From: Paenibacillus sp. UNC451MF
Lineage (GTDB): Bacteria; Bacillota; Bacilli; Paenibacillales; NBRC-103111
Length of the DNA stretch: 64,000 nt
Assembly (NCBI RefSeq): GCF_000686845.1
Contig: NZ_JMLS01000001.1
Span: forward strand, 310,001-374,000
Reading direction: 5' to 3'
Positions 43,510 to 50,803 of this stretch are shown here, in pieces. The position numbers and the translations under genes are program-made. Position 1 is the stretch's first letter. Every line of letters begins with the position of its first letter. The notes below the pieces were generated by a model. That model worked only from the letters and a program-made list of their open reading frames with translations. It was not told the DNA's origin and searched no databases.

Positions 43510-44817
43510 TTATTTAGCAGCAACTTGCTGCAAGTCTTGAACGCCTTGGAAGATCGTCTCGAACAATTCTTCAAGATTGACTTCTTCAATGCAGGAGAAG
43601 GCAACGCGCAGATCTGTTTCACCCAAAGCGATAGTACCTACACCGTATTGGTCAAGCAGGTGAACGCGAAGCGTCTCTGCATCAACCGTCTTGAGCTTCA
43701 AGCACATGAAGTAACCGGAGTTGAATGGATAGTACTCCCACGCTTCATTGAATTTGCCGCTATCCAGGATGCTTTTTACTTTGTTGGCGCGGCCTTTCAT
43801 AATTTCGGATTTTTCGAGTTTTTGCACTTTGAAATCCGGAGAGTTCAATGCACGCAGGACAAACGTTTGGGACGGATGCGGTCCGCTGGAAATCGTAGCG
43901 CGGATGATCCCCATTGTTTTTTGCTCCAACGCAGCAAGCATAGCATCGCTTTGACCGGCGTAAGTGATGAAGCCTACGCGGAAGCCCCATACATACTCTT
44001 CTTTTGTAGCTCCATCAATTTTGATGGACAATACGCGAGGATGAAGATCGGTCAATTGGCCTGCTAGGGACTCAACCATCGAATCCTCGAAGAACAAACC
44101 GAAGTAGGCGTCGTCTGTTACCGCTACGACATTGATTCCCGCTTCTGCAGCATCTTTAATTGCTGCCACGATTTGCTTGCCTTCTTCAGCACCCGGTGTG
44201 TAGCCTGTAGGGTTGTTAGGGAAGTTCAGGACGACAATCGCTTTGCCTTTGCTTTTTTGTGCAAGCAATGCTTCGCGCAGGCCTTCGGAATTGAATTTAC
44301 GCTCGCTGTTATACAGCGGGTAGTAGACCATTTCCGCGCCGCGGCGGATGCCGAAAGTCAGCTCGTAGTTCTCCCAGTTTTTATCAGGAATGATAACCAC
44401 ATCGCCAGGACCTGCGTACAAGTCGGCTACGATGCTCAAACCGTGAGTCAGCGCATTCGTTACGATTGGGTTGCCGAGACTTTTACCTTGCAGAGAAGGA
44501 TTCTCCTCGATCATTTTAGCGCGCCATGCGGTACGCAGCTCAGGCTTACCCGCTGGTGGGGCGTATTCGTAAATATCTTTTGGATCATATGCGGTCAATG
44601 TATCTTGAATCACCTTCAGATGCATAGGCTTGCCATTTTCTAATGCAGTACCGATGGTGGCATTAAATTTCTTCGCTTTTTGCTTAGCTTCTGCCGATTG
44701 GCTTAGGATACCAACCTTAGGGAAGTAGATTTGCTTACCCAAATCGGACAGCATTTCGTAAACATGTGGGTTTTCTTTAGCGATTGTATCGTTGAGCTGT
44801 TGTGCAAGAGAGTTCAT
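43510..44817 (-). CDS. Class I/II aminotransferase
   Basis: The enzyme has about 435 residues from ATG 44817, five bases behind GGAG; the frame extends to ATG 44835 without its own site. Fold type I features are a PLP phosphate site (TNALTHGLSIVADLY), NFPNNPTGY with the Asn that contacts PLP, TDDAYFGLFF with its Asp, and a Lys in DGATKEEYVWGFRVGF as Schiff base. The spacing between Lys and Arg is longer than in classic aspartate aminotransferases. The amino donor is unknown. Its promoter faces that of kduI. Confidence 0.87.
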   Translation of the reverse strand: MNSLAQQLNDTIAKENPHVYEMLSDLGKQIYFPKVGILSQSAEAKQKAKKFNATIGTALENGKPMHLKVIQDTLTAYDPKDIYEYAPPAGKPELRTAWRAKMIEENPSLQGKSLGNPIVTNALTHGLSIVADLYAGPGDVVIIPDKNWENYELTFGIRRGAEMVYYPLYNSERKFNSEGLREALLAQKSKGKAIVVLNFPNNPTGYTPGAEEGKQIVAAIKDAAEAGINVVAVTDDAYFGLFFEDSMVESLAGQLTDLHPRVLSIKIDGATKEEYVWGFRVGFITYAGQSDAMLAALEQKTMGIIRATISSGPHPSQTFVLRALNSPDFKVQKLEKSEIMKGRANKVKSILDSGKFNEAWEYYPFNSGYFMCLKLKTVDAETLRVHLLDQYGVGTIALGETDLRVAFSCIEEVNLEELFETIFQGVQDLQQVAAK

Positions 44818-44876
44818 CTCGCTCCATCCTTCCATTCATGTAGCTTGGCTTTTTTAATAGCTTAACATTAGGCAAT

Positions 44877-44905
44877 ATTATACCATTTTCAACTGAGGGA
44901 GTCAC
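44877..44905 (-). promoter_or_regulatory. Promoter of the aminotransferase gene
   Basis: Read leftward, GTGACT (44905-44900), a 17-bp spacer and TATAAT (44882-44877). Confidence 0.6.
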
Positions 44906-45002
44906 GGCTTCTTACGGAAAAATACCGAACCTTTTTCGGCAAAACTTTGAACGACGTACGGGATTTGTTCCATTCATGCTGTGGAGTGAGGACCGACAAT
45001 TG

Positions 45003-45030
45003 TTGACAAAGTTTGAAGATCCTCTGTATC
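45003..45030 (+). promoter_or_regulatory. Possible promoter of kduI and operator-like palindrome downstream
   Basis: A perfect TTGACA (45003-45008) has only a weak -10 (TGTATC, 45025-45030). Downstream, AAACGTTT (45108-45115) within TTGAAACGTTTTA resembles half of a LacI/KdgR-type operator. The 357-bp region between the two divergent genes shows nothing else. Confidence 0.35.
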
Positions 45031-45174
45031 GGTAGCGATGCACTCGGATTTATGTTACCATATACAGGGGCGCGGATGGAACGTGATTCGTGTTTTTTTG
45101 CGAATTGAAACGTTTTATGGTTAATTGGACCATCAAAATCGCAGCCAATTATTACTGAGGAGGCAATTATTGTT

Positions 45175-46008
45175 ATGGAAATCCGCTACGCGACAAATCC
45201 GACGGAAACGAAATCGTACGATACGGACAAGCTAAGAAACGAATATTTGATCGAAGGGTTGTTTGTACCTGGTAAATTGACTATGGTATATAGCCACGTT
45301 GACCGTTTTATCACAGGTGGCGTTATTCCTACTTCCGAACCGATCAAACTTGAAGCTGACAAGCATGAAATGGGTGCTGACTTCTTCCTGGAACGTCGTG
45401 AAATCGGGATCATCAACGTTGGACCTAAAGGTTCCGTTATCGTTGAAGGTACTGAATATGAGTTGAACACTAGAGACTGCCTGTATGTGGGTCTTGGTAA
45501 TAAAGAAGTAACGTTCAAAAGCGCTGACGCTTCGAACCCTGCACGCTTCTACTTCAACTCCACACCAGCTCACAAACAATACCCAACTGTAAAAGTAGGT
45601 CTTGAAGAGGCTGAAACCGAGCACCTGGGTTCCATCAACTCCTCTAACGAGCGCGTCATTCATAGATATATCCATTTGAACGGCGTTCAAAGCTGCCAAT
45701 TGGTTATGGGTATGACTTTGCTGAAGCCAGGCAACATGTGGAATACAATGCCTTGCCACACGCACAACCGTCGTTCTGAAGTATACTTCTACTTTGATAT
45801 GCCGGAAGATGGCCTAGTGTTCCACTTTATGGGTGAGCCTAAGGAAACCCGTCACCTGGTTGTTCGCAACGAGCAAGCGGTTATTTCCCCAAGCTGGTCG
45901 ATTCACTCCGGTGTTGGTACTAACAACTACACGTTCATCTGGGCTATGGCCGGTGAAAACCAAGTGTTCCACGATATGGACAAAGTAGATCCTAAGGATC
46001 TTCGCTAA
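45175..46008 (+). CDS. kduI: 5-dehydro-4-deoxy-D-glucuronate isomerase
   Basis: This 277-residue enzyme starts at ATG 45175, behind GAGGAGGC. It isomerises 4-deoxy-5-ketouronate (the rearranged product of unsaturated uronates) to 3-deoxy-glycero-hexo-2,5-diulosonate. KduI hallmarks are METRYA-like MEIRYATNP at the start, FFLERREIGIINVG, PCHTHNRRSEVYFYF with the zinc ligands His, His and Glu, and SWSIHSGVGTNNYTFIWAMAGEN. The partner kduD is not in the window. It could process products of the lyase encoded at 7 kb. Confidence 0.95.
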   Translation: MEIRYATNPTETKSYDTDKLRNEYLIEGLFVPGKLTMVYSHVDRFITGGVIPTSEPIKLEADKHEMGADFFLERREIGIINVGPKGSVIVEGTEYELNTRDCLYVGLGNKEVTFKSADASNPARFYFNSTPAHKQYPTVKVGLEEAETEHLGSINSSNERVIHRYIHLNGVQSCQLVMGMTLLKPGNMWNTMPCHTHNRRSEVYFYFDMPEDGLVFHFMGEPKETRHLVVRNEQAVISPSWSIHSGVGTNNYTFIWAMAGENQVFHDMDKVDPKDLR

Positions 46009-46029
46009 TCCAGTTTGTTGAACAACATA

Positions 46030-46078
46030 AAGACTGTCCCGTTTGGCAGAAGCATCTGTCGCGGGCAGTCTTTTTTTT
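46030..46078 (+). terminator. Terminator of kduI
   Basis: AAGACTG-CCCG and CGGG-CAGTCTT enclose about 20 bases and are followed by eight T. Confidence 0.85.
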
Positions 46079-46091
46079 GCATTTCGGGGCT

Positions 46092-46150
46092 CCCCGCAAA
46101 GTACCTGAATCCGCTTCGAAGCTAAAGGCTCCACTTTATGGGGTTTTTTT
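46092..46150 (+). terminator. Second terminator-like hairpin after kduI
   Basis: CCCC-GC-AAAGT (46092-46102) and ACTTT-AT-GGGG (46133-46143) flank an inner palindrome GCTTCGAAGC and precede seven T. No gene lies between it and the kduI terminator. It may end a small RNA or be a backup terminator. The rest of the 325-bp gap to the next gene shows nothing recognisable. Confidence 0.5.
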
Positions 46151-46333
46151 GTTGTCAACGGATAAGCGCGGGTGAGATAATGGTCTTATTAGCATGGATT
46201 AGATAATGGAGGAAACGGTCCGTTGACATCTTAGTATCGTGAATCCACAGCAAGATGGCCACAGCATATAATAACGGCTCACGGTGTGCACAAATGCCGG
46301 TTTCCCCTAAATATGCATGAGGGGTTGATGTAC

Positions 46334-46921
46334 ATGGCAAGTATCATCAAAATAAGGGCCAGCGTATTTATTGGAGGCATGAGCTGGCTGCCAGCGATTC
46401 ACGATCCGGAGACCGGAAGCAAGCTAGAGTATGCAGCGGACATTCGCGGCTTCACTCCACAAGCAGTGAACACAGGACGTTCGCGTGTAGAGCAGGAGGT
46501 AACCGTCGATTTTACGAAGCAAAGGCTTGTAGCATACGCAAATACCGGAGCTACGATTCTACGAATCACGACTCCAGACGGGAATGTGCAGTATAAGGAA
46601 GGAAAAGCGCCTACGGATGGCATTATAGTCGAGAATGAAAGCTGGGGAGAACATGAGGTAGCCTTTGTGATGAAGGCAAGCGTCAGAAATCCGTTAAGGC
46701 TTGACGCCCCGACAGTAGATTACCAATTAGTTGTAACCGTACATAAAGACGGAATCGCTCACATCAAAGGCTCGCATGACGGCTTTCCGTGCTATGAATT
46801 TTATAAACAAGTCGATTTCGGTGAGCATCAGCTTATCCAATCTCATCATTTTCTCGATACCGGCGATACGCCTTCGGCTATGGCTGGGGATATGGAATAT
46901 CACTTTGAGAAGACCGTTTAA
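46334..46921 (+). CDS. DUF3238-like protein
   Basis: This protein of about 195 residues starts at ATG 46334, nine bases behind GAGGGG. The pattern IIKIRASVFIGGMSWLPA, then VTVDFTKQRLVAYANTGATI and KGSHDGFPCYEFYKQVD, matches the DUF3238 family as I remember it. It has no membrane segment or signal. The function is unknown. It ends one base before a strong terminator region. Confidence 0.65.
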   Translation: MASIIKIRASVFIGGMSWLPAIHDPETGSKLEYAADIRGFTPQAVNTGRSRVEQEVTVDFTKQRLVAYANTGATILRITTPDGNVQYKEGKAPTDGIIVENESWGEHEVAFVMKASVRNPLRLDAPTVDYQLVVTVHKDGIAHIKGSHDGFPCYEFYKQVDFGEHQLIQSHHFLDTGDTPSAMAGDMEYHFEKTV

Positions 46922-46926
46922 TGACG

Positions 46927-46970
46927 AAACCCCTCTGAAACCATGCTTAGTGGTTGTTGGAGGGGTTTTT
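46927..46970. terminator. Terminator between convergent DUF genes
   Basis: AAACCCCTC (46927-46935) and GAGGGGTTT (46960-46968), with an inner ACCA/TGGT pairing and a T run. Confidence 0.85.
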
Positions 46971-46989
46971 ACTATCAGACTACTAAGAT

Positions 46990-47202
46990 TTAGAATGATT
47001 TGGCTTTGAAGTGAACGACCGCACTGTACAGCATTTTACCGATGTTGGGGTCAAACACGACTTGATGATCGATCGCGTGAACATCAAGCAGCAGCGCCTT
47101 GTTATTGTCGATTTGCTCCGCAATTTTTCTCTCCAGCGTTTTCATGTCATAAGCCTCAAAAAATTCAATCTTATTATCGATTCTGTCTAAACTGAATTGC
47201 AT
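46990..47202 (-). CDS. DUF2536 family protein (YrzA-like)
   Basis: This small protein of 70 residues starts at ATG 47202, eight bases behind TTAGGAGAG; GTG 47223 lies upstream of that site. The sequence KIEFFEAYDMKTLERKIAEQIDNNKALLLDVHAIDHQ, in parts, and MLYSAVVHFKAK agree with DUF2536. The role is unknown; members are conserved in spore-forming Bacilli. Confidence 0.8.
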   Translation of the reverse strand: MQFSLDRIDNKIEFFEAYDMKTLERKIAEQIDNNKALLLDVHAIDHQVVFDPNIGKMLYSAVVHFKAKSF

Positions 47203-47415
47203 TGCGAGAACTCTCCTAATCACGTTTTACAATATATTGTACCAGATATAAGTAGGGTAACAACATCTTTATTGGCAGCTAACTTTCCTTGTGGCAATGC
47301 TCACCTTAATCTCCCAAGATCCGCAAGCTTCCATATGGATTTGAGCAGCCTCAGCAGGGAAGCGCAGACGGTACTCGGCAAGAGCAAGGCACCTCTTGGT
47401 TTCTTTAAAAACACA

Positions 47416-47444
47416 TTGTCAATCCAAGTAGCCAGTGAGATAAT
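47416..47444 (+). promoter_or_regulatory. Promoter of the frameshifted MFS gene
   Basis: TTGTCA (47416-47421), a 17-bp spacer and GATAAT (47439-47444), 43 bases before ATG 47488. Confidence 0.5.
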
Positions 47445-47487
47445 AGGTCTCGTACTCTCACTACATATGAAAAGAGAGGAAACTCTC

Positions 47488-48659
47488 ATGACCTATTTCC
47501 TATTGTTCTATATGATCGTCTATATGGGGAATGCCGTGTATGGAACCTATATCCCTGTTTATTTCCAATCTGTCGGTGCTACACCCGCCCAAATCGGCAC
47601 CTTGCTGAGCTTTGGGCCGTTAGTGGCCGTGCTTGCCCAGCCATTGTGGGGGACCGTCGGGGACCGGGCTAAGACCAAAAACTCCGTATTAGCTCTACTA
47701 CTTATTGGCAGCGGAACGATTATCTTGTTTTTTCCAATTTCCTCGGCATTTTATTATTTGTTGGTCATGGTATGCTTGTTTACTTTTTTTCAAACATCTA
47801 TTTTCGCGATTAGCGATGCCATTACGTTAGAGGAACTGGATAAACAAAAACGGTGGTCCTTCGGAGGAATCCGATTGGGCGGAACGTTCGGCTTTGCCAT
47901 GATGTCCATCGCATTCGGTTATTTGGCCAAAATGAATATTAATTACTTATTTCCTGTGTTTGCTGCGGTGATGCTCGTTTCTCTATTGCTGCTGACCCGT
48001 TTTCCCAAGATAACGGGCTATCAATCGGCGGGAAATCAAATGCAGGTATGGGTGCTGTTCAAAAACCGCAAATTGATGATTTATTTGCCATCAATCTTGT
48101 ATTGCAAATTACGTTAGGATACTACTACTCGTTCTTCCCTATTTATTTCCGAGAGCTTGGTGCAGATAATGTGATGATCGGATGGTCCATGGTCATTTCC
48201 TCGCTCAGTGAGATTCCGTTCTTACTTTTTGCGAACCGGTTGATGCAGCGTGTGCGGCTTACACATATATTGCTTATTGCAAGCTTAGCTGCTGCGCTGC
48301 GCTGGCTAAGCTTTTCGTTTACGGAAAATCCATATTGGGTGCTCCCGGCGCAAGTGCTCCATGGATTAATTTTTATCGTCTTGACTGTCACGATGGCGAT
48401 GTATATCAACCGCGAGGTGCCTAAGGAGCTCAAGGCTAGCGGGCAGACCCTGAACGGTCTTCTCAGCCTCGGAGTTGCAAGAATTATCGGTAGCTTTTTC
48501 GGGGGATTTGCAAGTGAGGCCTACGGGATGCGGAGTGTATTTCTTTTTAATGCTTGGATTGCACTGGCATGCACCGCTTGTATCATCTGGGTAAGCATCA
48601 AGGAAAAGAAAGCGGAATCCATCACAGCAACTGAAGATAAAGGAGCGCTGAACCAGTGA
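47488..48659 (+). pseudogene. MFS transporter broken by a one-base frameshift
   Basis: The gene starts at ATG 47488 behind AGAGAGGA and reads MTYFLLFYMIVYMGNAVYGTY, six helices, until the frame ends at TAG 48117. The other half continues in the neighbouring frame, QITLGYYYSFFPIYFRELGAD, to TGA 48659. A single added T in TTATTT (48081-48087) would give an unbroken protein of about 390 residues with LMIY-FAINLVLQI at the join. It resembles the MFS_1-like sugar/nucleoside porters. The break is a real mutation or a sequencing error in a T-rich run. Its stop overlaps the ypsA start. Confidence 0.85.
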
Positions 48660-49207
48660 ATCGGATTTTAGTAACAGGCTACAAGGCAGCAGAGCTCGGC
48701 ATTTATTCACTCAAGCATCCGGGAATCCCCATTATAAAGAAAGCGATCAAAAAGCAGGTTACGGCACTTCTGGATGAAGGCTTGGAATGGGTTATTGTCA
48801 GCGGGCAATGGGGCGTAGAGCTGTGGGCTGCCGAAGCGGTATTAGAGCTGCAGGAAACCTATGACCAGCTACAACTGGCTGTGATTACCCCTTTCCTTGA
48901 GCAGGAGGAGAAATGGAGCGACGAGAAGAAGGACTTGTATGCCAGTGTGCTTCAGAGGGCCAATTATGTGAACAGTGTGACCAAAAGCAAGTATGACGGT
49001 CCATGGCAGTTTAAGGAGAAAAACAAATTTTTGCTGCGAAATTCCGACGGCATTATTTTATTATATGATGAGGAAAAGGAAGGATCCCCCAAATTCATTA
49101 AAGAGCAAGCGCTGGCGATAGCAAAAACACAGGATTACCGCATCTTCAGCATAACGGCTAATGACCTGCAAAATATTGTTGAAGAAGAGCAGATGGACCA
49201 ATACTAA
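48656..49207 (+). CDS. ypsA: YpsA-like SLOG-domain protein (DUF1273)
   Basis: This 183-residue protein starts at GTG 48656, which overlaps the MFS stop (GTGA), with AAGGAGCG ten bases upstream. The Rossmann-like features are RILVTGYKAAELGIYS, WVIVSGQWGVELWAAEAV and the closing DGIILLYDEEKEGSPKF. YpsA belongs to the SLOG superfamily, thought to bind a nucleotide-like ligand, and affects cell division in related bacteria. The molecular activity is not known. Confidence 0.88.
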   Translation: MNRILVTGYKAAELGIYSLKHPGIPIIKKAIKKQVTALLDEGLEWVIVSGQWGVELWAAEAVLELQETYDQLQLAVITPFLEQEEKWSDEKKDLYASVLQRANYVNSVTKSKYDGPWQFKEKNKFLLRNSDGIILLYDEEKEGSPKFIKEQALAIAKTQDYRIFSITANDLQNIVEEEQMDQY

Positions 49208-49274
49208 AACCTTTCCTACCCTCATAGAATAGTATCACACTTAGGGAAACTAAGTGCACATTGGAGGGATTCAT

Positions 49275-49517
49275 ATGGGAGAAGAAGTTCAAAAGGATGA
49301 ATTGTTCGTTGAAGAGGCTGCCGAAGTGGAAGAAGTTGTAAACGCTTCAGATGAAGCGGCGGAAGAGGAAGAAATAGCGGAAGCTGCAGCAGGAGAAGAA
49401 GCTGCTGAGGAAGCAGAAGCTGAAGAAGAGGAAGAGGCCGAGGAAGAAGCAGAAGCTGAGGAAGAAGCAGAAGATTCATCCGAAGCATCAGAAGAGAGTG
49501 CAGAGGTTTCCGAATAG
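49275..49517 (+). CDS. Extremely acidic low-complexity protein
   Basis: This 80-residue protein starts at ATG 49275 behind TTGGAGGGAT. About half of its residues are Glu and a quarter Ala, in irregular EEAE/AEEE blocks, ending in a Ser/Glu patch. There is no signal or membrane helix. The opposite strand is also open (Ser/Ala-rich), but only this strand has a good ribosome site and a terminator just after its stop. It would be intrinsically disordered or a long acidic helix. The function is unknown; metal, basic protein or DNA-mimic binding are guesses. Confidence 0.7.
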   Translation: MGEEVQKDELFVEEAAEVEEVVNASDEAAEEEEIAEAAAGEEAAEEAEAEEEEEAEEEAEAEEEAEDSSEASEESAEVSE

Positions 49518-49559
49518 CGTAAGACTCCAAATCCCTTCTCCATGAAATAACACATCCAG

Positions 49560-49586
49560 CCTGTTCAGCGATGAACAGGTTTTTTA
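49560..49586 (+). terminator. Terminator of the acidic-protein gene
   Basis: CCTGTTC (49560-49566), a six-base loop and GAACAGG (49573-49579), followed by seven T. Confidence 0.85.
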
Positions 49587-49616
49587 ACGTTTATATTTAT
49601 GTAATGCCAAGGGACT

Positions 49617-49645
49617 TTTATAATTTGTGGGTTTGTATGTATAAT
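49617..49645 (+). promoter_or_regulatory. Promoter of the DUF6509-like gene
   Basis: TTTATA (49617-49622), a 17-bp spacer and TATAAT (49640-49645). Confidence 0.45.
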
Positions 49646-49682
49646 AGGGTCTGAGCCAGTAAGGAAAGGATGAATTTAATTC

Positions 49683-49976
49683 ATGAACATAACCGATTAC
49701 AGTGTGGAATTTATTAAGGACCCGTTCGGCATTTTGTCAGGCAAACGGTACGAGTTTGTCCTTGATATTGAGGTAGACGAAGAGGACGAGCTGTACTCTG
49801 ACAAAGGATTATATGTAAGGGTCATCTACAGCGTGGAAGAAACCGCAACGCGTATCGTAAAGCATGAGATATTCGAGAGAGGCTCGGAGCAGTATCTCGA
49901 ATTTGATATGGAAGACGATGAACTTGCTTTGGTAGAAGCCTTTTGCAAAGAGCATTACCTTGAAGTCGAAGAGTAA
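49683..49976 (+). CDS. Small acidic protein, DUF6509-like
   Basis: This 97-residue protein starts at ATG 49683, with AAGGAAAGGATG upstream. It is compact and acidic, with beta strands first (DYSVEFIKDPFGILSGKRYEF in parts, VDEEDELYSDKGLYVRVIYS) and a helix at the end (ELALVEAFCKEHYLEVEE). I assign DUF6509 from memory of this pattern and it should be treated as tentative. The function is unknown. Confidence 0.7.
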   Translation: MNITDYSVEFIKDPFGILSGKRYEFVLDIEVDEEDELYSDKGLYVRVIYSVEETATRIVKHEIFERGSEQYLEFDMEDDELALVEAFCKEHYLEVEE

Positions 49977-50062
49977 ATAACAGCTTAGAGCATGTACAAG
50001 AGAGCAGGTCCGGAAAATCGGCTGCTCTCACTACATCGGAATAGTTCTTAATTGGTAGTGAC

Positions 50063-50689
50063 TCATTCTTGCTGGTTCTTATGATGAGGACAATAGGCTT
50101 TCATCAGGGCTACAGTTTCAGCATCCAGCTCATTACCCCGCTGCTGAAGTCCGTCTGTTATTTGGGTAAAGCGCGGTTCTTTCAAATTTTGCCCAAATTT
50201 ATACTTGGAGCTCATTTCGCTGATTCGAATGCGGACAACACCAGTTGCTTTAAGTTGAAGCGCATAGTCGGGATCGGCCGCGTCGATAGTCTCATAACCT
50301 CCTTCAGGCTGCAGCTTACTCATAAAGGCTTGGAGTGCAGAAGCCTTGTCTGCAGCATGCTCAACGATCTCCGCAGTGCCTTTGATCAATACTGATTTGA
50401 AATATGCAGTTGCAGGACAAGCCAGCTTCGGATCAAGGAAGTACGAAGGGATAATGGCATATTCTTTTGCAACGGCGAATGTAACCCGATCCTCGCGCTT
50501 CATATTGTTCATTTTTTGCCCGATTTTACTGCCGTGAAAATAAATACAGCCCTCATGATACACAAAGTTGAGTGGAGTTAGCTCCGGCCAACCATCCTCA
50601 CCGACTGTCCCAAGAAAACCATAGCTCTCCTCCTGCAAAAATTGCTTCGTTTCTTCAGCATCCATAACCTCAAACTCACTTCTTCTCAT
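50063..50689 (-). CDS. Pyridoxamine 5'-phosphate oxidase-family protein
   Basis: The protein has about 208 residues from ATG 50689, nine bases behind GGAGG; the longer open frame up to 50872 crosses the next promoter and is not used. It is a split-barrel flavin-type protein: a GFLGTVGEDGWPELTPLNFVY strand pair, IYFHGSKIGQKMNNM and VTFAVAKEYAIIPSYFLDP (in parts). These resemble NimA/PPOX-like FMN proteins. It is divergent from a MocR-type regulator that itself binds PLP, so a role in vitamin B6 or flavin-linked reduction is likely. Confidence 0.85.
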   Translation of the reverse strand: MRRSEFEVMDAEETKQFLQEESYGFLGTVGEDGWPELTPLNFVYHEGCIYFHGSKIGQKMNNMKREDRVTFAVAKEYAIIPSYFLDPKLACPATAYFKSVLIKGTAEIVEHAADKASALQAFMSKLQPEGGYETIDAADPDYALQLKATGVVRIRISEMSSKYKFGQNLKEPRFTQITDGLQQRGNELDAETVALMKAYCPHHKNQQE

Positions 50690-50724
50690 ATTCACTTCCT
50701 CCATCCGTTTATTGAAATTTAGCT

Positions 50725-50782
50725 TAACGTACCAATTGACAATCGGAAAGCTCCAATTTACATTATTTTTATTGGACCAATG
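50725..50782. promoter_or_regulatory. CCAATT repeats between PPOX and MocR genes, candidate regulator site
   Basis: CCAATT occurs near 50732 and 50754, and ATTGGACCAAT near 50773 is an 11-base palindrome. The repeats lie in the short divergent promoter region. MocR regulators bind direct repeats in such places, so autoregulation is likely. It was identified by pattern only. Confidence 0.4.
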
Positions 50783-50803
50783 AGTTGGAAAGGAACGATT
50801 GTC

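Noticed and set aside
45105-45118. CcpA cre site before kduI
   Set aside because: The spacing within TTGAAACGTTTTA is one base short of the cre consensus; kept only as a possible LacI-type half-site.
49289-49555. Ser/Ala-rich minus-strand frame opposite the acidic protein
   Set aside because: It is the mirror of GAA/GCA codons. The plus strand has the ribosome site and the terminator, this strand has neither.
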